A stretch of DNA of 54,180 bases from Candidatus Colwelliibacteriota bacterium (GCA_028718505.1 JAQULQ010000002.1:1-54180), one strand, 5' to 3'; numbered from the stretch's first letter, positions 8,335 to 18,214 are shown. Notes: a model not told the origin generated them from the letters alone. Program-made: numbers and translations.

Positions 8335-8830
8335 GTCTGCTAAAAACGCTGTGCTGAAGATAAATAAAAACAGCCGTGCTAAGAACTGCGGTTAAGACTC
8401 CTAGTAAAAACGGCTCGAAGGCGCCGGCGCTGAGCGAGTGGCCATTCACTATGCCGCTCTCTGCAACATTCGCCAGAAGAGGCTCCTCGACAGTGTTTTG
8501 CTGCTCCGGTAAAAATCGCCCAGAAAAGACGATCTCACCCTCGGCGACGGATTCATCATATCCCAGCTGGTCAATCGTAGCGCCTTGTTTATCGTAGAGA
8601 GAAATTTTATCTCCGCTATTATTGAGACTGATCCCGGTCTGCTTAACTTCTACGTTTTCGCCGGGCTTGATCGCCCCAAGGCTGTTCAGAGAAAATACAG
8701 CTCCGCCATTATCCTCTATTCGCCAGCCAGACACATCTTCTGTGCCATCACCGCTGTTAGCGATCCTAATCCACTCGTTGCCGGTGTCCTGGCCGATAGG
8801 GTTGGGTAATAAGCTTTCTATATAAACCAT
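8327..8830 (-). CDS. Lamin-tail-domain protein with C-terminal membrane anchor
   Basis: NEWIRIANSGDGTEDVSGWRIEDNGG...GDKISLYDKQG.TIDQLGY pattern, terminal TM. Confidence 0.78.
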   Translation of the reverse strand: MVYIESLLPNPIGQDTGNEWIRIANSGDGTEDVSGWRIEDNGGAVFSLNSLGAIKPGENVEVKQTGISLNNSGDKISLYDKQGATIDQLGYDESVAEGEIVFSGRFLPEQQNTVEEPLLANVAESGIVNGHSLSAGAFEPFLLGVLTAVLSTAVFIYLQHSVFSRHE

Positions 8831-9846
8831 TAAACTAACTGATGAGGCGGATTGAAGCCGAGGTGTTCGAAGGCCGCTATGCCGATTACCCGGCCGGAAG
8901 AAGTGCGTTTGATAAAGCCGAGCTTCATTAGATATGGCTCGTACACCTCTTCGAGAGTGGCAACATCCTCATTAAGAGCCGCGGCAACGGTTTTAATGCC
9001 AACCGGCCCCCCGCCAAATTTCTCAATAATGATTTTCAAGAAATCCCTGTCGTGCGCCTCTAGGCCTAACGGATCGACGTCCAAAAAGCGCAGTGTCTCG
9101 CGCGCTATTTCCCCATCCACTTTTTTGTGCTTATAAACTTCCGTGTAGTCACGCGTCCGCCGCAGAAGTCTGTTCGCCACCCGCGGAGTGCTGCGCGACG
9201 CTTTAGCTAGGACCTCCGCTGCTTCACTATCAAGATCGACTCCCAATATCCGGGCAGATCTTTGGATAATCTTCTTAATGTCTTCCTGGGTATAATACTC
9301 AAGTTTGAAGGTTGCCCCGAACCTAGACCGTAGGGGGGCAGAAAGCAAGTTAACACGGGTGGTCGCTGCCAGAAGACTAAAGGCAGGTAGATCTAAGGAG
9401 ATTGTTCGTGCCCCAGCTCCTTTGCCGATTACAATATTTAATTTTCTACTCTCCATAGCTGGGTAGAGCACCTCTTCTATCATCTTGTTAAGCCGGTGCG
9501 CCTCATCTATAAACAGAACCTCGCCTGCTTCTAGGTTGCTCAAAATAGCAGCAGGATCGCCAACCTTCTCAATGGCCGGGCCAGAGGTTGTTTTGACGGT
9601 AGCCCCCATCTCTTTGGCTATTAATCTGGCCAGGGTTGTTTTGCCAAGACCAGCCTGGCCATAAAGCAGAATGTGGTCAACGGGTTCTCCTCTAAGTTTA
9701 GCGGCCTCTATGATAACTCTCGCATTCTTTTTCACCTGCTCCTGTCCTATGTATTCATCCCAGCTTTGGGGCCTTAAAATAACGTCGACCGCCTGGTCGT
9801 CGCCGTTTGTTTGTCCCCCCTTACGGGCTGTTTTGTCGGTTGACAA
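8830..9846 (-). CDS. ruvB: Holliday junction DNA helicase RuvB
   Basis: RPQSWDEYIGQEQVKKN, LLYGQAGLGKTTLA, LFIDEAHRL. Confidence 0.97.
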   Translation of the reverse strand: MSTDKTARKGGQTNGDDQAVDVILRPQSWDEYIGQEQVKKNARVIIEAAKLRGEPVDHILLYGQAGLGKTTLARLIAKEMGATVKTTSGPAIEKVGDPAAILSNLEAGEVLFIDEAHRLNKMIEEVLYPAMESRKLNIVIGKGAGARTISLDLPAFSLLAATTRVNLLSAPLRSRFGATFKLEYYTQEDIKKIIQRSARILGVDLDSEAAEVLAKASRSTPRVANRLLRRTRDYTEVYKHKKVDGEIARETLRFLDVDPLGLEAHDRDFLKIIIEKFGGGPVGIKTVAAALNEDVATLEEVYEPYLMKLGFIKRTSSGRVIGIAAFEHLGFNPPHQLV

Positions 9847-9868
9847 GATAGTTTAAATATGTTATTTT
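9840..9868 (+). promoter_or_regulatory. Sigma70-type promoter for the predicted structured RNA
   Basis: TTGACA (9840-9845), 17-nt spacer, TATTTT (9863-9868); predicted start about 9875. Confidence 0.6.
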
Positions 9869-9873
9869 AGCTG

Positions 9874-10007
9874 AGGGTCAGGGGCCTGCGGGCACCGAGT
9901 CTTTTTTCGGAACACGGACGTTCCGGCTCCGGCTAGAGCTATCCCCAGAAAAGACCCTATTTCCCCTTTAGTGGGGGCCTAATCATTGCCCGCAGACCCT
10001 TGGTCCT
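9874..10007 (+). ncRNA. Predicted structured non-coding RNA, unknown family (6S-like topology possible)
   Basis: 21-position closing helix (9874-9894 with 9987-10007), inner GTCTTTT/AAAAGAC stem, hairpins CGGAAC/GTTCCG, GCTC/GAGC and CCCC/GGGG; followed by a T-rich tract. Confidence 0.6.
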
Positions 10008-10016
10008 TTTCTCCTT

Positions 10017-11696
10017 TTATTCTACCTCTCCCTTAGGCCATTTAATAGAGCCGGTGACCTTCTCTACCTCGTCCAGAGTAGTAATACCGGCTAACACCTT
10101 TAGAATGCCGTCTTCTTGCATAGAAACCATGCCTTGCTTATGAGCATAGTTCTTCATCTTTGCCTCGCTTATCCCTTGCCCAACGATTTCGTCGAAAGAA
10201 CTATCCATAGAGAACATCTCAAAAATGCCGACCCTGCCCCTGAATCCCCCCTCACACTCGCTGCAGCCGACTTCTCGATAGAGATTCCTTTTTTTGTCCC
10301 GAGGAACGGCCTTAGCCGGAAGCCTTGCATAAAAAGCGTCTATTCTTCTGGCCATGCTCTCATCGGCGGTCACCGCCGATCGACATTTTTCACACAATCG
10401 TCTTACTAGCCTTTGCGCCATTATCAAATTAATAGCCGGGGCAATACTGCCGGGTTTTACTCCTAGGTCTATCAGGCGGGGAACCGCCCCCAGAGCACTG
10501 TTGGTGTGTAAAGTAGAAAAAACCAAATGCCCAGTCAGGGCTGCATTAATGGCCGTATCAGCGGTCTCCTTATCTCTTATCTCGCCTACCAAGATCATGT
10601 CCGGATCTTGCCTAAGAGCCGAACGCAGGCCCGAGGCAAAGGTATAGCCGTCCTCTGGGCTGACTTGGGTCTGCTCAATCCCCTCTAGGTGATATTCTAT
10701 GGGGTCTTCGATAGTAACTGTTTTAATACCCGGTGAATTACCTGTTCTCAAAAAAGCGTAGAGGCTGGTTGTTTTACCGCTGCCTGTCGGACCAGTAACC
10801 AATATCATTCCGTTGGGCTGTTTAACTGCTTCCAGAACGATGGCTTCATCGTCTGCCCGAAGACCAAGATCGGCAAGCCCTAGATTAACCGTCTGCGGGT
10901 CCAGTATTCTTAGCACTACCGACTCTCCATATTCTGCCGGCATAACTGAAACTCTTGTGTCTACATCTCCCTTCTGGCGCCTAATGGTGAACCTCCCATC
11001 CTGAGGCCTATCTTTAATGTTGAGCTTAAGGTTGGCCAACAGTTTTATTCTTCCGGTGATCCGCCGATGGATATCGGCGGGGAGTTTTGCTACCTCATAC
11101 AGAATGCCGTCTATCCGAAACCTAACTGGTGCCGTTGTTTTACCGGATTCGAAATGAACATCAGATGTCTTCAGGGCGATAGCATCAGCCAAGATCTTGA
11201 CCAGGGCATCGGTAGTAGAAGTGTCCGGATCGATGTCCGTCAGATCATCAGATGCAATGACCACCGACTTGATGTTAGCTTTTGACTGTAATACTCCTTC
11301 GGCTAATCTAATCTCCGAAACGATCTCTCCACGATCTTCGACCCTGACAGAAGAATATTCACGCCATCCCTCCTCCAACCCGCTTAAGGATGTTATAGAA
11401 ATGTCTGGTTCTAATTTCTTTTCTTCGAGGAAGAGAAGCAGTTTAGCCAGCTCTCCGCTTTTTGAGGTAAGAGCAGCTAGGCCTATTCTCTTTTTATCCT
11501 TTCTAAAGGGTATAGCTCTAGCCGTCCTGGCAAGGTCCTCTGCAATTAATTCGAGAGCGCTGCGGTCAATGGCCTGCCTCCTTAGATCCAGATATGGAAG
11601 CCTTTCCTCGACCGCTCGTCTCTTGGCTTCTCTTTCCTCCGCTTCTCTCCGAATATTCTTGATCTTATCTTCTATGGGCTGCTGGCTGAATTTCAT
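10017..11696 (-). CDS. pilB: Type IV pilus / type II secretion ATPase (PilB/GspE family)
   Basis: GPTGSGKTTSLYAFL, TIEDPIEYHLEGIEQTQV, LRQDPDMILVGEIRD, CEKC...CSEC zinc motif. Confidence 0.92.
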   Translation of the reverse strand: MKFSQQPIEDKIKNIRREAEEREAKRRAVEERLPYLDLRRQAIDRSALELIAEDLARTARAIPFRKDKKRIGLAALTSKSGELAKLLLFLEEKKLEPDISITSLSGLEEGWREYSSVRVEDRGEIVSEIRLAEGVLQSKANIKSVVIASDDLTDIDPDTSTTDALVKILADAIALKTSDVHFESGKTTAPVRFRIDGILYEVAKLPADIHRRITGRIKLLANLKLNIKDRPQDGRFTIRRQKGDVDTRVSVMPAEYGESVVLRILDPQTVNLGLADLGLRADDEAIVLEAVKQPNGMILVTGPTGSGKTTSLYAFLRTGNSPGIKTVTIEDPIEYHLEGIEQTQVSPEDGYTFASGLRSALRQDPDMILVGEIRDKETADTAINAALTGHLVFSTLHTNSALGAVPRLIDLGVKPGSIAPAINLIMAQRLVRRLCEKCRSAVTADESMARRIDAFYARLPAKAVPRDKKRNLYREVGCSECEGGFRGRVGIFEMFSMDSSFDEIVGQGISEAKMKNYAHKQGMVSMQEDGILKVLAGITTLDEVEKVTGSIKWPKGEVE

Positions 11697-11762
11697 TGTT
11701 CGTCTTTATAATAATTTTGGGTGGTCCAAATTGCAAAAAAGAAGTAGTAATATGAGTAGAGT

Positions 11763-12287
11763 ATGTCGGGTCACAGCAAGTGGAAACAGATCAAACATAA
11801 AAAGGCGCTGGCTGACCAGGGCCGGGGCAAGCTGTTCTCCAAATTAGCAAAAACCATCGCGGCGGCGGCACGGAACAATCCCGATCCTAAGTTTAACCCC
11901 ACTCTCAGGAGCGCGATCGAGCAAGCAAAACGTCAAAAGATGCCCCAAGCGAACATCGAACGAGCAATTAGCCGGGCTAGTGAAGCCGAGAACCAAGAAG
12001 AGTTGTTGTTAGAAATATATGGCCCCGAAGGGGTTGGTGTCTTGGTGGAGGTTATAACCGACAGCCGCAATCGGTCTATAGCAGAAATAAAATCCGTCCT
12101 CAAAGAGCATGGAGCAAAAATCGCTGAGCCCGGTAGTCTAATTTGGGCTTTTGAAAAAATCGAGGAGGGGTATCGAGCCAAGTTTGCCGGTGCTGTATCG
12201 GATGGCGCCAAAAGAGCGGTCACAGACCTTGTCTCTCGGCTAGAGGAGAGGGAAGACGTCGTGGGTATATATTTTTCTTTTCCCTAA
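11763..12287 (+). CDS. yebC: YebC/PmpR family protein (shortened)
   Basis: MSGHSKWKQIKHKKALADQGRGKLFSKL; only 174 aa. Confidence 0.9.
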   Translation: MSGHSKWKQIKHKKALADQGRGKLFSKLAKTIAAAARNNPDPKFNPTLRSAIEQAKRQKMPQANIERAISRASEAENQEELLLEIYGPEGVGVLVEVITDSRNRSIAEIKSVLKEHGAKIAEPGSLIWAFEKIEEGYRAKFAGAVSDGAKRAVTDLVSRLEEREDVVGIYFSFP

Positions 12288-12763
12288 TGAAAATCTTAGG
12301 GATTGATCCTGGCACAACTCGCATCGGCTATGGTTTGATAGAAAAGAACGGGGGCGTACGCCTTATAAGCTCGGGTCTGATAGATGGGGGAAAAGTCCCC
12401 CGGGATCAACGCCTGGTTTTGTTGGAAGGTGAACTAACTAAGCTGCTAAAGCGCTTTCGGCCCGATCTGGTGTCTTTAGAAAAGCTTTTTTTTACCAAAA
12501 ACAAGCGAACCGCTATGAGTGTGTCCGAAGCGAGGGGGGTAATTACTTTAACGATCCAAAAACTAAATATTCCACTTTTAGAGTTTACACCTAGCGATAT
12601 AAAGGCGGTGGTGGCGGGCAACGGCCGCGCCGATAAAGAAGAGGTAAAAAGGGCTGTTTGTTACACGCTTGGGATAGAATCTATTCTCGGACCCGATGAT
12701 GTTTCGGATGCCTTGGCGGTTGCTCTCCGGGGCTCTTTTGAACACACGCTCGACTGCGCTTGA
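12287..12763 (+). CDS. ruvC: Crossover junction endodeoxyribonuclease RuvC
   Basis: MKILGIDPGTTRIGYGLIE, SLEKLFFTKN, DVSDALAVAL. Confidence 0.95.
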   Translation: MKILGIDPGTTRIGYGLIEKNGGVRLISSGLIDGGKVPRDQRLVLLEGELTKLLKRFRPDLVSLEKLFFTKNKRTAMSVSEARGVITLTIQKLNIPLLEFTPSDIKAVVAGNGRADKEEVKRAVCYTLGIESILGPDDVSDALAVALRGSFEHTLDCA

Positions 12764-12867
12764 CAGGGTTCATTCTTTGAATATACTTCCGCTAGTCTAT
12801 GGGCTTAGCCCCGCAGATTGGGGCTAACTCGATAAAGGCAAAGGTCGTTAAAAACCAAACCTTTTAT

Positions 12868-13014
12868 ATGGATATTAACAAAAGCGTTCTTCTAGACGAT
12901 GACGAGAGCCTCGGAGACGACTTGGACAAGGAGGACGACGGCGTAGATACTCCAACGGACGGAGCCGCTGACGAAGAAGACGACACTGACGAAGAAGACG
13001 ACGCTGATCTGTAA
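12868..13014 (+). CDS. 48-aa highly acidic protein
   Basis: MDINKSVLLDDDESLGDDLDKEDDGVDTPTDGAADEEDDTDEEDDADL followed directly by a strong terminator. Confidence 0.6.
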   Translation: MDINKSVLLDDDESLGDDLDKEDDGVDTPTDGAADEEDDTDEEDDADL

Positions 13015-13053
13015 AAACAAAGCCGCCCTATCGCAAATGGGCGGCTTTGTTTT
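13014..13053 (+). terminator. Intrinsic terminator
   Basis: AAAACAAAGCCGCCC...GGGCGGCTTTGTTTT. Confidence 0.9.
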
Positions 13054-13067
13054 AAAATAGTTAAAGA

Positions 13068-15458
13068 ATGTTTATTCAAAGCCGCTGGCGCAAAATCTTA
13101 ATTTGGGGAATGGCCATAACCGCTGTTCTCGTGGGCTATATCGGTTTTATCTTTTTGACAACCGAGCTTCCGGAACCGGATGAGATGGGGGGTTTTAATA
13201 TAGCCGAGTCCACCAAGCTTTATGACCGAGAGGGCAAGGTAATGTTTTATGAGATCTATAAAGAGGAGAAGCGCACTCTTATTCCAGCAGAAGACATTCC
13301 AAATGTCGTTCGGGAGGCAACTATCAGCATAGAGGACAGCTCTTTCTATTACCACGGGGCATTCGATGTCAGGGGTATCGTGCGGGCATTATTTACCAAC
13401 ATGATCACGGGGCGGGTTAGTCAGGGCGGTTCCACGATCACTCAACAGCTGGCAAGGAACATTTTCCTTTCACCGGAAAAAACCATAACCCGCAAGCTGC
13501 GTGAGATCATTCTCGCTACCAAGTTAGAGAATTCATTCTCGAAAGACGCGATACTGGATATGTATCTTAATCAGGTCCCTTATGGGCCGAATATCTATGG
13601 TGTAGAGTCTGCTTCTCAAGCTTACTTTGGCAAATCGACTAAGGAGCTAAGCATCAATGAGGCGGCAACGTTGGCGGCTTTGCCTCAAGCGCCAAGCTAT
13701 TACTCTCCTTGGGGCAGTCACAGAGACGGGCTCAAAGACCGCAAGAACTCTGTGCTCAAAAAGATGTATGAGCTTGGATACTTGGACAGTCAGGAGTATG
13801 ACCAGGTGGACAAAGGCCTGCCAGAGATCATGCCGCGCTCTAATACGGGTATTCAGGCGCCCCACTTCGCGATGATTGTTCAGGAATATCTAGAAGAAAA
13901 ATATGGGGAGGAGGCTTTGCGGACGGGAGGGCTTAAGATAACCACGACTTTGAATTGGGAAATGCAGAATGTTGCCGAGACGGCCGTCGAGGAAGGCGTC
14001 CGGCGGAATAAGGAACTTTACGCCGGATATAATGGAGCTCTTTTAGCTCTCGACCCAAAAACTGGGCAGATCTTGGCTATGGTTGGGTCAAGAGACTATT
14101 TCGCCGAGTCGGAGCCAGAGGGATGCGAAGAGGGTGTTAGCTGTGCTTTCGAGGGGAATTTCAACGTAACCACACAGGCGCTCAGACAACCGGGGTCAGC
14201 TCTCAAACCCTTTGCTTATCTGACAGCGTTTCAAAGTGGCTTGACTCCAGACACTGTCGTCTGGGATGTCCCAACAGAGTTTTCAACGGTCTGTCCGCCC
14301 AACTGCTATAATCCGAAGAACTTTGATCTGATCTTCCGTGGACCCGTTACCCTTAAACAAGGGCTTTCTCAATCTATTAATGTGCCGTCAGTTAAGACCC
14401 TCTATCTGGCCGGGCTAAGTAATACTATCAAAACAGCCGAGTCTTTCGGCATTACTACCCTCAATGATCCCGAAAGACTGGGTCTATCTCTGGTCTTGGG
14501 AGGTGGCGAGGTGAGAATGATAGAACTTCTGACCGCTTATGCCACGCTGGCTAACGACGGCGTTAAAAATAAGCCCGTTTCCATTCTCAAGATAGAAGAT
14601 GCCCGAGGAAAGGTGCTTGAAGAATATAAAGAGAGCGGCGAGCGAGTGGTTGACCCTCAATATCCAAGAATAATTAACCAGATATTATCAGATGTAGGTC
14701 TGCGGTCTGGTCTTTTTACGGCCAGCCTACCCCTTACCCAAGTCCCGGGATACCAGGTGGCTCTCAAAACCGGAACGACCAACGATTATGTGGATGCCTG
14801 GAGTATTGGCTATACACCCAATCTTGTGGCCGGTGTCTGGGCTGGCAACAATAACCGTAGCGCTCTTGGCGCTAGGGGTAGCAGCCTTTTGGCCGCTATT
14901 CCTATGTGGCACAGCTTTATGTCTAAGGCTCAGCCCCTTCTGCCGGCAGAATCGTTCCCGGCTCCCGAACCCATACTTTCAGATAATCCGATTTTCTCCG
15001 GCCAACTGATCAAAGATGAATTTCACAGCATTCTCTACTATCTCGGCAGGGCGGAGGATCCGCAATATCAGAACTGGGAAGCTGGCATCAGAACTTGGCT
15101 TTCTGTTAATGGTGAAAGCGCTATTAGAATCCCTTTTGTCTCGAAAGATCCATCCGGGGATGATGGCCCCGTGTCTTCCGATAAATTAAAGATCAACTTC
15201 ATTTCCCCCCAGAACGGAGATGAGGTAGATGCGGAATTCCTGCTAATTGCTGATATCTTTTCTCCAGAAAAACTAAAACGGGTTAAGGTCTATCTGAACG
15301 GAGTGCTCGCTGTGTCAAAATCCGGGGACTTAGATGAGTCGCTTCGCTTAGAAGAGAACATCCAGATCGAAGGTTCGTCTCTCCAGAACAAATTAGCCAT
15401 AGAGGCTGTCGATGACGAAGGCAATTCGGAAAAAGAAGAAATTATTATTTACCGCTAG
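13068..15458 (+). CDS. Bifunctional penicillin-binding protein 1A family
   Basis: IEDSSFYYHGAFDVRGIVRA, GGSTITQQLARN, QPGSALKPF, KTGTTNDYVDAW. Confidence 0.95.
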   Translation: MFIQSRWRKILIWGMAITAVLVGYIGFIFLTTELPEPDEMGGFNIAESTKLYDREGKVMFYEIYKEEKRTLIPAEDIPNVVREATISIEDSSFYYHGAFDVRGIVRALFTNMITGRVSQGGSTITQQLARNIFLSPEKTITRKLREIILATKLENSFSKDAILDMYLNQVPYGPNIYGVESASQAYFGKSTKELSINEAATLAALPQAPSYYSPWGSHRDGLKDRKNSVLKKMYELGYLDSQEYDQVDKGLPEIMPRSNTGIQAPHFAMIVQEYLEEKYGEEALRTGGLKITTTLNWEMQNVAETAVEEGVRRNKELYAGYNGALLALDPKTGQILAMVGSRDYFAESEPEGCEEGVSCAFEGNFNVTTQALRQPGSALKPFAYLTAFQSGLTPDTVVWDVPTEFSTVCPPNCYNPKNFDLIFRGPVTLKQGLSQSINVPSVKTLYLAGLSNTIKTAESFGITTLNDPERLGLSLVLGGGEVRMIELLTAYATLANDGVKNKPVSILKIEDARGKVLEEYKESGERVVDPQYPRIINQILSDVGLRSGLFTASLPLTQVPGYQVALKTGTTNDYVDAWSIGYTPNLVAGVWAGNNNRSALGARGSSLLAAIPMWHSFMSKAQPLLPAESFPAPEPILSDNPIFSGQLIKDEFHSILYYLGRAEDPQYQNWEAGIRTWLSVNGESAIRIPFVSKDPSGDDGPVSSDKLKINFISPQNGDEVDAEFLLIADIFSPEKLKRVKVYLNGVLAVSKSGDLDESLRLEENIQIEGSSLQNKLAIEAVDDEGNSEKEEIIIYR

Positions 15459-15461
15459 CCA

Positions 15462-16568
15462 TTAGGGCTTGATCGGCATCAGAATATAGAAGTAGGGGCT
15501 TGTTTCTGATGACTTGATCATGGTCGGTTTTTCCTCGCCGTTTATCCCAAGAGAAACTTCTTTAGAGGGTTCATTCTTTACACCGTCCAGGAGATATTGC
15601 CAGTTAAATGCTACCTCCAAGTCCGGTCCATTCACTTTGGCTGAAACTACATATTTATTCTTACCGATATTGCTATCGCTGGCTGATATCTCCAGAATCT
15701 TTCTGTCTTTCACCTTTAGTAAGACTTCGCTGTTCCTCCCAGCAAATGAACCTGCCAACTTTAGGCCATTAATAAGATCGTCTCTATTGACCACGACTTC
15801 CGTCTCTATTTCTTTAGGAATGATGGCCTGATAGTCCGGGAACTTCCCTTCGATTACTCGGGTTACAAGTTCTAAATTCTCGCTCTCGAAAAGCACCTGC
15901 GTCTCATTCGCAGAAAAAGATATCTTTTCTTTTTCCTCAACCACCCTTGCTAGCTCCTGGGCTGCCTTGAGGGGAATGGTCATCTGAGTACCTTTTTCGA
16001 ATGTGTTCTTTATTTGTTTTCCAGAAATCGTGGCTTCTGCTAACCGAAAGCTGTCTGTAGCAACAATTTTCACTTCGGACGGCTCGATCAGGAAAAGGGC
16101 ACCGCTTATTTCGGGTCTCAGATCAGATACTTCTGCCGCGATGACCGTTTTCATAAGGGCCTCCTTCAAGATAGATCCTTCGACTTCAACTCTCTCTGAT
16201 CTTTTTTCAACCGGAGGAATGATGGGAAACTCCTTTCGATCAATACCCTGAATAGATGCCTCATAGTTATCTGTTTTTATCATGAAGTTTCCGGCTTTAG
16301 CTTCTAGGTTTACCCTCTCGGTAGAGATATTGTTGACTATGTTGGAAAGTACTGCATAGGGAATAGCTAGACCGCCTTCCTCTATGATTTTTCCAAAAAC
16401 GGTTTTAGTAAGAGCTAGTTCCAGGTTGGTGGCGGAAAGCTTTATTTGATTATTCTCGGCTCTGATAAGGACCGTACTTAACACCGGCAGATTGGCGTTT
16501 ATTCCAATACTTCTCCCCACAGCATCCAGGCCAGCTTTTAGATTGCTCTTTAAAATAATTATTTTCAT
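15462..16568 (-). CDS. dnaN: DNA polymerase III beta sliding clamp
   Basis: MKIIILKSNLKAGLDAVGRSI, VKIVATDSFRLAEA, YFYILMPIKP terminus. Confidence 0.95.
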   Translation of the reverse strand: MKIIILKSNLKAGLDAVGRSIGINANLPVLSTVLIRAENNQIKLSATNLELALTKTVFGKIIEEGGLAIPYAVLSNIVNNISTERVNLEAKAGNFMIKTDNYEASIQGIDRKEFPIIPPVEKRSERVEVEGSILKEALMKTVIAAEVSDLRPEISGALFLIEPSEVKIVATDSFRLAEATISGKQIKNTFEKGTQMTIPLKAAQELARVVEEKEKISFSANETQVLFESENLELVTRVIEGKFPDYQAIIPKEIETEVVVNRDDLINGLKLAGSFAGRNSEVLLKVKDRKILEISASDSNIGKNKYVVSAKVNGPDLEVAFNWQYLLDGVKNEPSKEVSLGINGEEKPTMIKSSETSPYFYILMPIKP

Positions 16569-16771
16569 AGATATAAATTAAGAATTAGATAGTAGTAGGA
16601 GCTGTGGATATGTGAACGCAGGGACGGATAACAGCTCGCAGAACAGTAAATCTGGATTTATGTTTCGTGGACATTCTGTGTATTTGTTTGGGAACGGAAT
16701 ATACAAGCCGTTGAATATTCGAGGAGGCAGATATATTCATGCTCAGCAGAATCATATTCTTTAAACAGGAA
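16569..16771. promoter_or_regulatory. dnaA-dnaN intergenic region, candidate oriC
   Basis: AT-rich, contains GCTGTGGATATG (8/9 to DnaA box reverse TGTGGATAA), flanked by dnaA and dnaN. Confidence 0.35.
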
Positions 16772-18214
16772 TCACTCAAACTTATTAACATCTTCTTTGA
16801 TTAAAATGATCTTCCGGCCAAGTTCGGGGTTCTTTTCTAGATCGACAACCATTTTCTTATATGCATAGATAGCGGTCGTGTGGTCTCTTTTACCGACACG
16901 GCTGGCGATATCCGGGTAAGACATATTGAGGGTGTCTCTAAGCAGATACATCACTATTTGGCGCGGCTCTACATATTCTTTGCTTCTGGATCTCCCGATA
17001 ACATCATTGGGAGAGATCTCAAAAAAGCTTGCCACCGCTTTAATGATCTGATTGGGGGTAGCTCTGGAGGCAGAGCGGTTCGTGACCTCCGAAATTATCT
17101 TTTCAGTAGTGGAAATGTCTAGCGCTCGCTTGTATGTAATTTGGTGAAAGACGAGTTTGTTGAGGATACCCTCGATCTCGCGAATATTCTTTTGGACCCT
17201 TTTGGCAACCAAATCGACGATTTTGTCATCTAGGGACGCCCCGCGCTCCTGTAGCTTTGTCTTGGCGATAGCTACGCGCGCTTCATATTCAGGACAGCTA
17301 ATGTCGGCAATCATCCCTCCCTCGAACCGGGAGCGCAGACGTTCTTCGAGACGGGCAATAGCTGCCGGCGGCCTGTCAGAAGATATGATGATCTGCTTGT
17401 TGTTCTCGTGAAGGGCATTAAAGGTGTGGAAAAATTCCTCTTGGGTTGTCTCTTTGCCGCCGAGGAACTGGATATCATCAACGATCAGAACATCGGCACT
17501 GCGATAGGCGCTTTTAATATCCTCCGCTCGGCGGTTCTTGATAGCCCAAATTACATCGTTAGCAAATTTCTCCGAAGTGACATATTTAACTCCGATCCGG
17601 TTATCGGAGATCCTGCGTATTTCGTTGCCCACACCTTGAATGAGGTGGGTTTTACCCAAGCCGACCCCTCCATATATAAAAAGAGGATTATATTTTGTAC
17701 CAACATTTTCGACAACGGCTTGCGCCGCCGAATGGGCAAGTTCATTAAAAGACGCGACTACGAAGGAGGTAAGGCTATATTTCGGATTTAAACCGGTAAT
17801 TGGATCGACTCGCATCTCCTGGAAAACCATTTGCCTTTCATCCTGCTTCTGTTGATTTTCTCTTCGGCGGCGCGAGATGGCTTTTTGCGAGAGACTGCCC
17901 TCGACCACGTACTCTACATTCTTAGTCTCATTGCTGATAGATCTTATCGAACCCAAAATGATTTTGTGGTATTTACTCTCTACCCATTCCTTAGCGAAAC
18001 CATTCGGTAGAGCTACCAGAGCGGACCCATCATGATTCTCCAAAAGCCTGCTGTTCTTAAACCACGTAAGAAAGTTCGGTTTAGAAACCTGAAGTTCTAT
18101 CTCAGAGAGAGCAGCTCTCCATAGCTCGTCTAGGTTGGTTAACTCGACAGCCTGCCTTTCCATACCCATATATCTTATTGGATGAAAACGTTCCGTCAAA
18201 CCAGCCCAAAACAT
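16772..18214 (-). CDS. dnaA: Chromosomal replication initiator DnaA (true start probably near 18169)
   Basis: NPLFIYGGVGLGKTHLIQGVGN, LIVDDIQFLGGKETTQEEFFHTFN, GKRDHTTAIYAYKK. Confidence 0.96.
   Translation of the reverse strand: MFWAGLTERFHPIRYMGMERQAVELTNLDELWRAALSEIELQVSKPNFLTWFKNSRLLENHDGSALVALPNGFAKEWVESKYHKIILGSIRSISNETKNVEYVVEGSLSQKAISRRRRENQQKQDERQMVFQEMRVDPITGLNPKYSLTSFVVASFNELAHSAAQAVVENVGTKYNPLFIYGGVGLGKTHLIQGVGNEIRRISDNRIGVKYVTSEKFANDVIWAIKNRRAEDIKSAYRSADVLIVDDIQFLGGKETTQEEFFHTFNALHENNKQIIISSDRPPAAIARLEERLRSRFEGGMIADISCPEYEARVAIAKTKLQERGASLDDKIVDLVAKRVQKNIREIEGILNKLVFHQITYKRALDISTTEKIISEVTNRSASRATPNQIIKAVASFFEISPNDVIGRSRSKEYVEPRQIVMYLLRDTLNMSYPDIASRVGKRDHTTAIYAYKKMVVDLEKNPELGRKIILIKEDVNKFE

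Noticed and set aside
10116-11847. Long plus-strand ORFs opposite pilB (for example 11197-11847)
   Set aside because: Antisense shadows of a well-supported coding frame; Ser/Arg-rich translations without domain signatures
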